From the NCBI GenBank assembly GCA_023105745.1, contig JALGQZ010000002.1:76921285-76985284 (forward strand): a DNA stretch of 64,000 nt, in the 5' to 3' direction. Position 1 is the stretch's first letter. Each line of letters starts with the position of its first letter. A model generated the notes under the pieces. It made no database searches. It was given only the letters and a program-made list of their open reading frames with translations, and was not told the DNA's origin. Below, one piece after another: positions 47,554-58,829 of the stretch. The translations under genes were made by a program, and so were the position numbers. This stretch comes from Austropuccinia psidii (lineage: Eukaryota; Basidiomycota; Pucciniomycetes; Pucciniales; Sphaerophragmiaceae).

Positions 47554-49289
47554 GGAGCGGTGGTGAAAGCCTCTTTGAGTTGATGAAACTGACTAAGAGC
47601 TTCCTCATTGAGGGGGAAACAGCAATCTTTCTTGAGGAAGCTGGTGAGTGAACTAATCTTCTTTGAATAATTCTTGATGAAACGGCGGTAAAAATTGGCA
47701 AAGCCGAGAAAGGATTGAAGTGCCTTGAGGTTTCTTGGAGGAGGCCAATTGAGAATCTGCTGGACGTTTGCTTGGTCCATCTTGAGGCCTTCAGCAGAAA
47801 CATCATAACCAAGGTATTCAACACTAGAAACATGAAAAAGGCATTTGGACGCCTTAGCAAAAAGGTTTTTGGCCCTAAGTCTGGAAAGAACAGTGGACAC
47901 ATGAGTGACATGCTCTTCCTCAGACTTGGAAAAGACCATAATATCGTCTAAATAGACCACAACATAAACATCAAGCAAATCTTGGAAGATATCATTGACA
48001 AGATTTTGAAGAGAAGCAGGAGCATTGGTGAGCCCGAACGGCATAACCAAGTACTCATAACTGCCATATTTAGTTCTAAAACAAGTCAAATGTTCATCAC
48101 CCTCCTTGATTCTGAGCAGGTTATATGCACCACGCAAATCAATCTTGGAGAAGATAGAAGAACCATTAAAGACATTGAGAAGCTGATTCATAGGCGGAAC
48201 AGGATACTTGTTCTTCCTAGTAACAGCATTGAGTTTGCGGTAATCAACACACAAATGGAGGCCACCATCTTTCTTTTTGACAAAAAGAACAGGTGCTCCT
48301 GTTGAAGAGGAGCTTGGCCGGATGAAACCTTTCTCTACATTCTCTGAAATGTAGGCCCTGAGTGTATCTGACTCTTGTTTGGATAAAGAGTAGATCACCC
48401 CAACTGGAGGTAGAGACCCCTCCAGCTCGATATGATGATCACAGGCACGGTGAGGAGGAAGTTTTTCTGCTTTCACCTTGGAGAATACATCCAGATATTG
48501 GTGATAGACAGAAGGAACAACCTTCATCACGGTTTCTACTTCTTCTGGCTCTTCCTCCTCATCCCACAACTCCTCCAGGGAGTCATGATAAGATGAAGGA
48601 GGAAGGTCCATATTCCCAAATAAGAGGTGAAGTGAAGATACAGAATTATCTTCTCCAACATCTTGAATCTCTTTGAAGACTTCAGCTCTAGGAGATAGTA
48701 ATGACTGTGGGGAATTAAGGGAAGGAATATGGACAGAAGATGGAAATGATGGTGTTCTAGAATCACCAACCAGAGCTGCACAAGATTTGGCAGAAGAAAA
48801 GCCATTACGGACAGAATTAGAAGGATCAGAATAGTCCAAATGATCAGGATTAAAGGTGATCAGCCCTTGCCTCCAATCAATAGAAGGATTAAAATGATTG
48901 AGAAAGTCAAAGCCCAATATGAGGTCTTCTCCCTTGGGAGTATCAATGACTAAAAAGTCCCATTCAAAGCTTGGGAAGGAAGGAAGCTCAACCATATATC
49001 TAGTATGGTGAGTCACAAATAAGGAAGGAGACTCAGAGGAGTCAAGAATGATAAGGGGAATCTTCTCTGGAAGTTCTGACGTAGTCAATGAGTACTTGTG
49101 AACAAACTGCTTTGCAATAAATGAGTGTGTAGCACCAGAATCAATGAGAATACTGTAAAAAACATCAGAAAAAGAAGAAAAAACAAAAAATTTAAGAGAA
49201 TTTTTGACACCAGTATTCAGAATGCACAATTGTGCTCTGGAAGGAAAACTGTGAAGACCATTGAACACAACATGATCTTCACTCAGGCT
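47529..49289 (-). pseudogene. Ty3-C protease and reverse transcriptase
   Basis: Fully open after the -1 frameshift. Protease ILIDSGATHSF and DLILGFDFLNHF. RT with SKIDLRGAYNLLRI (motif A Asp present), MPFGLTNAPASLQN and intact YLDD (VVVYLDDIMVFSKS). The connection FLGFANFYRRFIKNYSKK is normal, but the frame ends at TAG 47529-47531 just before RNase H. Catalytic residues are complete, so RT could be active if the C-terminal frame break is tolerated or bypassed. Confidence 0.92.
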
Positions 49290-49295
49290 TTTCCC
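49251..49295 (-). promoter_or_regulatory. -1 frameshift signal, gag to pol (Ty3-C)
   Basis: Heptamer GGGAAAA (49295-49289 in sense), spacer GCCTGA containing the gag stop, stem 49282-49272 with 49261-49251, 10-nt loop. Same as Ty3-A and Ty3-B. Confidence 0.82.
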
Positions 49296-50602
49296 TGGCT
49301 GGGAAATTTGCCTGATGGTTGGGTAAGCTTGTTTTGAGGCCTTTTGAATCAGGACTCAAGACTATGCTTCCCACCACAATAGGTACAAAGACCCTCTTTG
49401 ATTCTTCTTTCTTTTTCAGAGTTCATGAGCTTGAAATCTTCATTCAACAAAGAAGAATGGGGCTTGTCCCGCTTTTGAGAATGAAATTTCTTCTTATGCC
49501 TTGAGCTTGAAGAAACTTGATGATGAGAAGAGTGAGACTTCAAGGCTTCAGGCTTCTCCTCCTTTTGCCTCTCATGGTACCTGGTATCAAGTTCCAGGCT
49601 GACGTCCATTAAGTCTTGAAGAGAATCAATATTTGAAGGATGGGAGGCTAATTGATCCAGAATTCTGGAGGCCAAGCCCTTCCTGAAATGATGAATAAGA
49701 GCCCTTTCACCCCAATCTCCGATTCTTGAAACCAAACTCCTGAAATCGGCAATATATAAAGCAACATGCCCACCTTGTTTCATCCTAAGGCCATTCAATT
49801 CTGCTTCCGCTTTTCTAACTTCATTTGGGTCTCCAAACAAAGTGAACAATTGGGATTCAAACAGTGGCCAGGAATTGAGAAGGTAACTTGAGTCTTCATT
49901 ATTGAGATTGCAAAGATAAGGCTCAATCCATTTTGCAGCCCTGCCAACTAAGAATGAAGTGGCATAAAGAACCTTCTTTCTATCTTGAGAGAAGTTTGCC
50001 GGATCATTATGAAAGATGAGTTGACAAGATTGAATAAAGCTTCTGACTTTGAAGGGCTGAGTCCCATCAAAGCATTCTGGTGCCTTCATAGATGGAGTCT
50101 TGAAGTCTGGTGGTCTTGATGAATCAGGGGAAGAAGCTGCTTGAAGATTGGCCATAATCTGAGTCATTTGCTGCATAATGGCCAATAGAGATGGTTCAGA
50201 CTGATGAGAGACAGGTTGATCAGACTGGGCTAGAGTTGGTCTTCCAGTACCTTGGGATGCCCCCACCGGAGCAGGAACACCTTCAGTACCTTCAGACTCT
50301 TCCTCTTCCACAGAATTCTCCTCCTCCTCTTCACCGTCTTCACCTGGACCTTTGAAACTAGTCCTTGACATGCCTGGAAAACCGCCAACTACTCCTGAAA
50401 AAGAATTTGATCTTCTTGGCACTCTTCCTTCCTTCCTGGATGGTGCTGCTCCTTCCATGCAGGGTCCTCTATCTAGCTGGGCCCTCAGTTGAGGAACTGC
50501 TGGGGTGCCATCAAGAGGAACTCTTGGAGTAGGAGTAAGAATAGCTTGAGTTTGAACCTGGGATATTGTCTGTCTTGCAGGAGGTGAGTGTTGGAGTGGC
50601 AT
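49283..50602 (-). pseudogene. Ty3-C gag (one stop, in the zinc knuckle)
   Basis: ATG 50602 (MPLQHSPPARQTISQ); 440 codons to TGA 49285-49283. Regions: basic/Pro-rich start, acidic Glu stretch (EDGEEEEENSVEEEES), Gln/Met-rich linker, capsid-like core (ECFDGTQPFKVRSFIQSCQ), Lys/Ser-rich tail, zinc knuckle. A single TGA at 49351-49349 replaces the last Cys of the knuckle (CTYCGGKHSLES, then stop; Ty3-B has Cys). Otherwise it is the most complete gag in the window. Confidence 0.92.
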
Positions 50603-51365
50603 GATTTAAATAAGAGTAAAATTTAAATGAAAGAATCAAAATTTGAACAAGACTTGAGGCAAAACCGAAATAGTCTTGAGGATCAAATCAAGTCAAATCT
50701 TGAGGGGAAAAATCAATGAATCAATTAAAGTCTTCAGGTACATCAATCAATCAAATCAGATGAGTCTTGAAGTCAAAAAATCCAAATCAATGAAAGTCTT
50801 TAGGTCAATAAAATCAATCAATCAAAATCAATGAAACCAAATCTTGCAGTGAAAATCAATCAGTCAAATGAATTCTTGAATCAAAAAATCAATTTATGTC
50901 AAAATCTTGATGTGAAATTCAGCAGTCAATGGAAAAAATCTTCAGGTCAATCAAATATCTTGAAGTCAATATCAATTATGCCAAATCAGTAAATCAAATC
51001 AATTATCAAGTGAATTCTTCCTGAAATCAAAATTCTTGAAGAGAAAATCAAATTGAATCATGATATGAAGAACGTGTCTGTATAGTTTGATGAATAATCT
51101 GAGAATCAAAATGACAAGACGCCTGAAATGAAGGATAAAATGAGATTAATGATTGAGATTAAGGTTAAAAAGATAAACAGGAAATAGAATTTGGGTCAGC
51201 TCTCAATTTTCAGAATGAAGAAATGAGTGAGAGAAAATTGAGAGGTGACGGAGAATCATTAATTTTCATAAGCGTTAAAGAGTCATAATTTCGATGAATG
51301 AATGAATGAAATTGGTGAAGAATGAATGAATAGAATGAAAAGAAATTATGAGTTAATTAATATAA
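50603..51365 (-). other. Ty3-C 5' leader with self-priming site
   Basis: Low-complexity TCAAT/TTGATT leader. Plus-strand AGTTAATTAATATA at 51351-51364 is next to the LTR. Its sense complement pairs perfectly over 14 nt with the LTR site (plus 51744-51757). No gene is seen. Confidence 0.65.
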
Positions 51366-53473
51366 TGTCACAGGGACTCTTATGGAAGCAAGAGGGCCTG
51401 GCACTCAGGAAACAAGAACTCACTTGGAGGGCTCCAAAAGATGATAAGAAATACTATGGAATATATTTCTTAAGCAGGAAATAGAGAGAGGACAAATATG
51501 CCAAAGATAACAAAGAATAAGAAGAATGCAGCCAGAGGCCAAGATAAAAGGAAGCCAACCAAGTGAATCCCCAATTCACTGTTTCAACCTGCCAGAAAGA
51601 ACAATGGAATTAGTAAAGGATATGACCACCAATATCCACTGACAGGCAAAGAAAGAGAGAGAAGAAGGTGCTAATGACTGACTTAAGATTATCAGTATTA
51701 ACTTTAATAATGTAAAAGAAAATAAGGATAAAAATAAATCCAATATATTAATTAACTGGGGAAAAAGTCCCCCTGGTGATGAAAGGTGGCCGGTATATGT
51801 GCAAAGCTGAAAGATTGATCCTGGAAGGTGGATCAATGACTGTATTGTCCGAATCGGGAAATACAGTTCTGGCCATCTTGAAATTTGAACTGTGTGATGG
51901 AATTCACACAGTGGAATAAGAAATGGCCCAATTGGGCCAAGGCCATACAGGTTGATTGAATAAGGCCTGTACGGATGAATTGGGTTGTCCAAGGAGTATT
52001 GAATACTTGATGTCTTGACAACTGATTTAAATGATGTAATACCTCTTGAGAATTGACCTTAGAATAATCCTGAATGAATTGTACCAACCCAACTCCTGCA
52101 GATACAGGTGGTTGGGATCCTTGAATGATCTTCTGAATTGCCGCCATGGATTGCCAGACTGATGAGCTGAAAAGTCCTCCTTCCAAATGGGCGTTGGAAT
52201 TATGGACCTTGAAATGGAAAGGTGGAATTGGGTCCTGAAAACGTCACCATTGGATTGCTGAGTAAAAATGGTGCATAATGGTATATAATACCATATATGC
52301 ACCACACCTGCAATCTTGAGTATGGAGTGCATGAAGGAAAGGAAAGAATTCCCCTTAATCTGAGGGGAAGGCTTTGCTGAGCTGATCTGGTGGCCTCTGG
52401 TGGTTGCCAGAGGCCATGGTGGTCCATGGCCAAAATTGGGTCCTATGGGATTTATGGCCAAAAGGGTGTCCAAGAGGGATTTGGTCATTTTTGGGTCCAA
52501 GGAAATCATGGCCAAAATTTGGTCAGGTGGGCCCAATTGTGGTTTGGGGCCTAGGTGGCTGGCCCCTTTGGCCCCTTTTGGCCTCATTGGATTAGGCCAA
52601 AAGGGGCCTAACTGGCCTACGGCCCACGGTCCGTACGGACCGTAGAAGCCGTAGGGGGCCTAAATGGCCCAAAAAGGCCATTTAGGCCAAAAACCCCATA
52701 ATGAAAGGGGTTGGCTAGGGGGTCCAGAACCCCCTGGAAGATAAAAGGACCCCCCCAGGTCCAAAATAAAAGATGGAGGCCTGGGGGTTGGTGAGGTGGT
52801 GTCACATGGTGGAATGTGATCTACAGCTTGCCAGTATTAATCGGTCTTTCAACTGGTTTAATAGCCTTTTCGGCAAGAGTTCCCTTTGCTGAGGTCTGGC
52901 AGACAGCATTGTGACAATAAACCGGTTACCAACGTCATGGGTTTGATTCCGGTTGGAGACAAGTGGTGGTCTCAATCAAACAACCAGAAATCGCTGGGTT
53001 TTCCGCTCCATTGGCGTACAAGGGTTCCGCCCCTTGGGGGTTCCTTGTAGGCTCCTGTTGTGACTAATGTAACTCCATGAGGGAGACATGGGTAATACCA
53101 TCAGTTACATGCACTTCGGGACGCAGTGCCCTAAACCCGGGGGTACTGTCACATGGTGGAATGTGATCTACAGCTTGCCAGTATTAATTGGTCTTTCAAC
53201 CGGTTTAATAGTCTTTTCGGCAAGAGTTCCCTTTTCTGAGGTCTGGCAGACAGCATTGTGACAGGTGGAAATCGGCCAAGAAGGCCAATGATGGCAGGAT
53301 ATGGCCTGAGGCCATAAATGATGGTTGAGAGGGGCTATGGCGTAAAAACCATAAAACACCCAAGGGGGCCAATTGGCCATAAAGGACATGACGTGACCAA
53401 TTGGCCCCATCTGGGCTCCAGGTTGGATTGCCACAGCCATCAAGGAGGAGGGCCAAAACTCGTGGTTGTGACA
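51366..53473 (-). repeat. Ty3-C 5' LTR (1639 bp plus TRIM insertion)
   Basis: Plus-strand ends TGTCACAGGGAC and GGTTGTGACA; interrupted at 52800-53263 by a TRIM with GGTGG duplication. Without the TRIM and one GGTGG the length is 1639 bp. It has a 16-bp perfect palindrome CGGTCCGTACGGACCG at 52627-52642 that is absent from the 3' LTR. Confidence 0.93.
52800..53263 (+). mobile_element. TRIM: 464-bp miniature LTR retrotransposon
   Basis: Two 117-bp LTRs (52800-52916 and 53147-53263; 4 substitutions by my count) flank a 230-bp non-coding interior. The LTRs start TGTCACATGGTGG and end GCATTGTGACA. The interior opens ATAAACCGGTTACC and ends with the polypurine-like CCCGGGGGTAC. Target duplication GGTGG is at 52795-52799 and 53264-53268. 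The other LTR copies of the family show the empty site (GTGAGGTGGAAAT). It encodes no protein and must be moved in trans. It shares terminal TGTCACA/TGTGACA and GGGGGTAC with Ty3-A, -B and -C. A B-box-like GGTTTGATTCC lies at about 52942-52952. Confidence 0.9.
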
Positions 53474-53478
53474 CAATG

Positions 53479-55056
53479 ATATCTGAATTACGCAAGCAAG
53501 ATGATTTATTGGGCAATATCTCGAAGAATAATGCCTCAGCAATTTATATTCCATCCAACTATGACGAGGCTATGATTTCCATAAACAAGACTGACTGGAT
53601 TCATGCTGTGGGTGATGAAATCAATAGCATGGAAGTGGAAGAAGTTTTCACATCAGTCCCTCTTAGCGACGCCTTAAGGGAAGTTCCGCACGAAAGCATT
53701 TTGGGGACGAAATGGGTATTTACTAAGAAGCCTGAAATATTTAAAGCTTGGTTGGTTGTGTGGGATTTTTGGCAAATACACGGTATAAACTATGATGAAA
53801 CGTTTGCGCCCACTCCCACTTTCAACTAGCTCCGTTTGCTTTTTTCTACAGCATGTCTCCAATGCTGCAAAGTACGCACTTTTGATGTGAACGTTGCTTT
53901 TATCCATAGCTTAATTGATAAGCCAGTTTATATCTGGCCTCCTAAAGGGATGAATTTTCCGAAGCATAATGTATTGAAATTAAAAAAGGCTCTCTATGGC
54001 AAAAAGCAGGCCTCTCGATGTTGGTGGCTTTATTTGAAAGGCATTTTGCAGAAGATCGGTTTTACGAATAATAAAGAAGATCCCAGTACATATACGTTCA
54101 ATCAAGGTGAGGATCAGGCAATTTTGTGGGTACACGTCGATGATGGTGCACTTACGGCGTCCTTGGATACACTGCTTAGTTGGTTTACTGGGAAGCTTGA
54201 TGAACATCTCAAGATAAAATGGGATGCGAATGTGAGTGGTCTCATAGGCATTTCCATTAAGGAAACGTGTGAAGGTTTCAAGTTTTGGCAACCGGATTTG
54301 ATCAATAAATTAATGACTCTCAAACCCAGCATGATAACAGCGAAGACCCCATCACCAATGGGCTGTCAGCTAGAATCCAATTACTCGGATAATAATATGG
54401 ATAAACCATATTTGAAGAGGATTTGTATCCTATTATACATCGTGCAGGCATCTCAACCTGACATATCTTACGCTGTGAATTATCTAGCACGCTTTTCCTT
54501 GAGAACTAATCAATCGCACTGGGATGCTCTAGAGCATTTAATCTCTTATATGCGTGGGACACGAGATATGGGGATCTTAATTAGCAAGTCCAACTCATCT
54601 TCTGACATTAAATGTTTTGTGGATGCGAACTGGGGAGGTGAGGGTAATAGGTCTACTCATGGTTACATTATATCACATGGTTTAAATCCAATTGGCTGGC
54701 AATCGAAAAGACAAACAACAATCGCTTCTTCAACAGCACAAGCAGAGTATATGTCTTTGTCGCATGCTGCAAAAGAAGTTCTGTGGTTATAAAATTTATT
54801 TCTTGACATACTTAAGAACCCAATTCCTACTCTATTATCTGATAATCGCACAGCAATAGGAATATCAACTGATACGATTAACAAGAAACAAACGCGTCAT
54901 TTGATAAGAGAATTCAATACGATTAATGAATTCATTGCAGTAAAGAAATTGAATCTCAAATGGGTCTCAACAAGTGAACAGTTAGCTGACATCATGACTA
55001 AATCACTGGGAAATGTTAAGAATAATCTTTTTGTTTCACGTATTAACTATTTATGA
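53479..55056 (+). pseudogene. Copia-2 RT and RNase H (3' half of gag-pol)
   Basis: Continues Copia-2 pol in the same frame after Ty3-C (MISELRKQDDLLGN...). RT: ESILGTKWVFTKKP, FDVNVAFIHSLIDKPVYIW, KALYGKKQASRCWW, active site HVDD (ILWVHVDDGALTAS). RNase H: FVDANWGGEGNRSTHGYIISHG and SSTAQAEYMSLSHAAKEV. Stops: TAG 53827-53829 after PTFN and TAA 54790-54792 after VLWL. Normal end is TGA 55054-55056, 8 nt before the polypurine run GGAGGGGAG. Confidence 0.92.
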
Positions 55057-55073
55057 TGTGTTATGGAGGGGAG

Positions 55074-55497
55074 TGTTGTATTGAATATTACATAATTCAA
55101 TACAGAGAAGAAAAATAAAACCTAATTAGATGATAAACCATTTTGAATATGCATAACACATCCTAAAATATTTAAAATCAATTCGAAAAGGAAGATTTCT
55201 CCTCAGGGGAGATCTCTCCTTATTATTTTTATTTTTTATTTTACCAATCTTCTATAGGTATGCTAATCCTCTTAAAGGGGAGATCTTTCCTTATTATTTT
55301 TATTTTTAATTTTACTAATTTTTATTTTTTATTTTACCAATCTTCTATAGGTACGCTAATCCTCTTAAAGGGGAGATTAATAAAAATTAATATTATTGAT
55401 TAGTTGTACCTAGATAGTTTTATAAAACCATATTGTTTTATTTAGTAAAATTAAAAATAAAAAAAATTTACATATATAAATCTGCCGATTTATAACA
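55074..55497 (+). repeat. Copia-2 3' LTR (424 bp)
   Basis: Same ends as the 5' LTR, preceded by GGAGGGGAG. It is longer by a partial extra copy of the T-rich tandem repeat near 55290-55345. Followed by target copy CGCCC. Confidence 0.92.
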
Positions 55498-55502
55498 CGC
55501 CC

Positions 55503-55849
55503 TCTAGTTAGAAAATGTCGGTCAAGCAAAATCCATCAATTCCAGCCGCAGAGCACTCCCAGGAGTAGACTTGCCCTGGAGTCTAGAACAGTTGCCATAA
55601 ATAAATGATCAGCGAGTTGCATCGTGGAAACGCCCACATAGCCCTACTCACTCATTTTTCAATCCTTGAAGATTTCATTTCAGCTTTGTCTATTCTCTTT
55701 AGCTACTTTTATTCATATTTCTTAGGCGTTCTTGCCTTTCATTTCAGGTGGGGGTATGTTGCTTTTTTTCAATAAATTTTTCACAAATTCTAGTATTCTT
55801 GTGTTGCTTATGCGTCTAACCTTTGACGATCAGTTTTGGAAGACGCACC
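55503..55849 (+). promoter_or_regulatory. Upstream region of the secreted-protein gene
   Basis: Host DNA with a TATA-like CATAAATAAAT near 55595 and a long C/T-rich tract (55640-55740), a common feature of fungal promoters. Copia-1 and Copia-2 both lie just upstream. Continuous with 40174-40226 and 34740 once they are removed. The transcription start is unknown. Confidence 0.4.
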
Positions 55850-56475
55850 ATGTTGAGTTTCTTAACCATGGCCACCTTGATGATGTTGCCTTATACCAAC
55901 GCCCATTCGCCTCAAGCCACGGGCCATTTGAATTTTGCCTGCCTCAAAAAATCCTGGCTTCTGAACAACAAACGTATGTCAAGTCTCCATAATCTATTTT
56001 TTCTTTTGGGAAAGCTCAAATGACAAGCCTTTGTGTGCTATAAAGCTACTAGCACTATTTCTGGAATACAGGTAGCAGAGTGCACGCACCACGCCACTTT
56101 GAAATCTCCTCAAGGTAAAATATTGGCCGCATTAATGGCAGTCATCCAGAGCTGATCCATTTTCTTATAAGAATAGTGCAAGTGTATGCCTACTTTACGG
56201 TCAATCATGAAGCAGATGGCATTGAGGGATGTGTACGTCTCAAATACCACTTCGGGAGCTTCTACTGCCTGGAATTCACACATTGTGCTTGATAGCCCTA
56301 TGGAACATGTTATGCGTTCGAAACACTTCCAAGCGTTGATGATCTTGAGATCACTCCTGACTGTTATTCCTACACATGGAAGTAAGTTTTTTTACAATAT
56401 CTCTGTTTGAAAGAATGTTGTACTCATCACATGTACACTTTCAATTCATCAGTTTTATGCGCGGATTCCCAGGAA
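55850..56475 (+). pseudogene. Secreted cysteine-rich protein gene, exons 1-4 (candidate effector, broken)
   Basis: Proposed exons: 55850-55973, 56072-56114, 56172-56381, 56453-56475, with GT-AG introns (donors GTATGT, GTAAAA, GTAAGT, GTGAGT). The phase fits at each junction. Exon 1 encodes a signal peptide, MLSFLTMATLMMLPYTNA, with likely cleavage before HS, so the product would enter the secretory pathway. Exon 3 has spaced Cys (EGCVRL, FYCLEFTHC, GTCYAF, PDCYSY) but two adjacent stops, TGA TAG (56290-56295), in mid-exon. Exon 4 ends one base into a Lys codon completed at 62217. I recognise no family; small Cys-rich secreted proteins are typical rust effector candidates. Confidence 0.6.
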
Positions 56476-56573
56476 GTGAGTTTTTTGTTTTAGCTTTACT
56501 CTATTAAAAAAGGGCCTAATTATACTTACATACTTTTGTGCGCAATCCAAATAGTGGGAACAAGGGAAATTTG

Positions 56574-57206
56574 TGTAATAATAGTCGAGAGTTGGCTACG
56601 ATCTAACGACTTCTGTCTTCACTTTATTGCAGTATAAATATATATTTATATTTCTTGCACACAATAGTGGTAAAGTTCTAATTGGTTATGATTAAGTAGA
56701 GAGGTTAGTATGGATGTGTAGTAGAAGTTGCTAATTAATGCTATAAGATAAAAATGAGTTAAGTGGAAGGGTGTTTACCTTCGACAACTAGAACACGAAT
56801 GATACGGATATTACTACGTCTATCTGAGCTACTTTTTCAACTACAAAGACACAGCCTGAATACAATATATTGAGTTAATCTGATGGTTACAAGTACTTGA
56901 TTGTCAGAGATGAAATAGAATGTGTTAGTGATTTGTTTACCTCCACTGTCCCTCTGTATCACCCATAGTCAGTAGAAGAGCCTTAATCCTGATTCGAGGT
57001 TTGTAGTTGTCGGGTCGTAAGGATTATGGTGAAGATGAGCTATGGGAGAGAGTGAAAGAGAAATACAAAACTGAATCAAAAATTGAGAGTCGAGGAAGTT
57101 TGGAATTGGTATTTGTACGCGGGAATTGATTGATCCGCAGTTGTGATGCGGATCAGTTTTGATTATGTCAGTGTCAAAAGTTCTGGTAAGATCAATTATG
57201 ACATCA
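56574..57206 (-). repeat. Copia-3 3' LTR (633 bp)
   Basis: Plus-strand ends TGTAATAATAG and TTATGACATCA. Preceded in sense by polypurine ATCACAGGGGGG. The TGA at 57206-57204 that ends pol is also the first three bases of the LTR, so coding runs through the polypurine tract. Confidence 0.93.
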
Positions 57207-58829
57207 CCCCCCTGTGATCTTATCAGATTGGACCAACTTCAGAAACTTAATGGCTTGATAATGTTTTACTGTTCCCAAAGCTTTCGTGAGTACATCTGCA
57301 ACCATATCGTTTGTGGGTGAATGTTTTACAGTTAGCAGGTTCTTCTTGACTAGATCTCGTAGGTACTGGAATTGGACTTCTATGTGCTTTGAATTAGGAT
57401 TGAGTTGAGCTTCCTTACTGATGGTAATAGCTCCAGTATTGTCATTTTTGAGTACTGGAACTTTTAATTTGATATTTAAAGTAGACAAGAGATTAGATAG
57501 CCATCGCATTTCCTTAGAGCACTTGTTCATCAAGATAAATTCTGCTTCGGTCGTTGATTGTGCCACAACCGGTTGCTTCTTGGTGGTCCAGGAGACAGGG
57601 TTGCCTAGAAACGTGATCACATACCCTGAGTGAGACTTCTTAGTTACTGGGGAGGTGGCATAGTCTGCATCGTCCCAACCTATAAGTTCACTCTCTGGAT
57701 GTTTGGTTCTTGTGAAGTGCAATCCTAAGAATCGAGTCCCATTTAAGTACCCAAGTAGGTGTTTCACTAGTGACCAATGTTCTGCGGTAGGTCAATTAGT
57801 GAACTGGGACAAGAGATTAGTAGTAAACATGATGTCGGTTCTGGTGTGTAGAGAGAGATAGTTGAGCATTCCGATTGCCTTCTGCATGGTAAGGTTAGAA
57901 AAAGGCACGGAGGCTTGTGCTACGACATTATGAATATTTGCTGGAGCTGGGGTTTTTATAGGATTGGCCGAGGTCATGTTGAACTCCTCTAGGATCTTAC
58001 TGCAGAAGTCTTTTTGGTGCAAGATTACTGATCCGTTCAGTTGCCAACTTAGGGTATATCCAAGATGTTGGGTCAGTTGTTTCTTCGTTTGTATGGAGTA
58101 TGACTTTCTCAGCTGTGTCAGAAAAATTTCTACTAATTCAGCTGTCTCACCAATGATGAATCCATCATCTACATGTATATGTAGGAATATAGTTCTGTCG
58201 GTGTTGAAGAATAGGCATTTGTCGGTATCAGCTGAAGACAGACCCAGTTGGCAGAGAGTAGAAACCAGATGAGCTTTCCATTGTCTTGGAGCTTGTTTTG
58301 TCCCATATAATGATTTGTTGAGTTTCCAGACCCAGTTCTCCTTACCTGGAACTTCATAATTGGCAACCTGAGCAACATAGTTGGGGGCATCCATTTCACC
58401 ATAGAGAAAGGCTGTCTCTACGTCGAATTGATAGGCTAAGAATTTTCTATTAACCATGAGCGACAGGAGAATTTTGAATGATTCTGATCTTGCCACTGCA
58501 GCGTATGTGTCGTAGTAGTTGACCAAGTGCTCTTGGTGGTTCCCAAAGCAGACCCATCGGGCTTTATACTTAAGGATCTCACCAAATTTGTTCTTCTTAC
58601 GGACGAGTAGCCACATGCCACCTATGACCTTGTCTGTACTTGGGGGAGGAACCAGAGTACCAGTATTTTTGGAGGTTAGGGATTCAAACTCTTGGTCCAT
58701 GGCTTCCTTCCAAAATTTGCTTTCCTTGGGATCCTGAAATGCTTGCTTGACTGACACTTCCTCATTGAGATATAAATCTCCATCTTCAGCTGGTGGAGGG
58801 GTCACAGTCTTGGGTACGTTCCTTTGCCT
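57204..58829 (-). pseudogene. Copia-3 reverse transcriptase and RNase H
   Basis: RT: KFWKEAMDQEFESL, FDVETAFLYGEMD, KSLYGTKQAPRQW and active site HVDD (LHIHVDDGFIIG). RNase H: WDDADYATSP, then QSTTEAEFILMNKCSKEM and NDNTGAITIS. A stop after LLSQFTN (57792-57794, TGA) and one near 58830 (after IITKP) interrupt the single frame. The TGA before PTAEHW is consistent with CGA to TGA. Confidence 0.92.

Larger units (their letters stand above)
43156..53473 (-). mobile_element. Ty3-C: full-length chromovirus, nested in Copia-2
   Basis: Minus-strand element with 5' LTR 51366-53473 (holding a TRIM) and 3' LTR 43156-44794, flanked by CAATG (43151-43155 and 53474-53478). It is the best preserved of the family: RT and integrase catalytic residues are intact. 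Faults are a gag stop in the zinc knuckle, a stop in the integrase tail and the RT/RNase H frame break shared by all three copies. It interrupts Copia-2 between FNGSM and ISELRKQ. Confidence 0.96.
40227..55497 (+). mobile_element. Copia-2: full-length Ty1/copia, split by Ty3-C
   Basis: Plus-strand copia element with LTRs 40227-40628 and 55074-55497, flanked by CGCCC (40222-40226 and 55498-55502). Its own length is about 4.9 kb; the remaining 10.3 kb is Ty3-C nested at 43156-53473. Gag-pol is one frame with only three nonsense codons and no frameshift. Its LTRs share blocks with Copia-1, so the two are related families. Confidence 0.95.

Noticed and set aside
55732..55992. Alternative 86-codon frame over the host exon 1 (MPFISGGGMLLFF...)
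   Set aside because: It starts earlier but lacks continuation across any intron in phase. The frame from 55850 gives a signal peptide and consistent splice phases.
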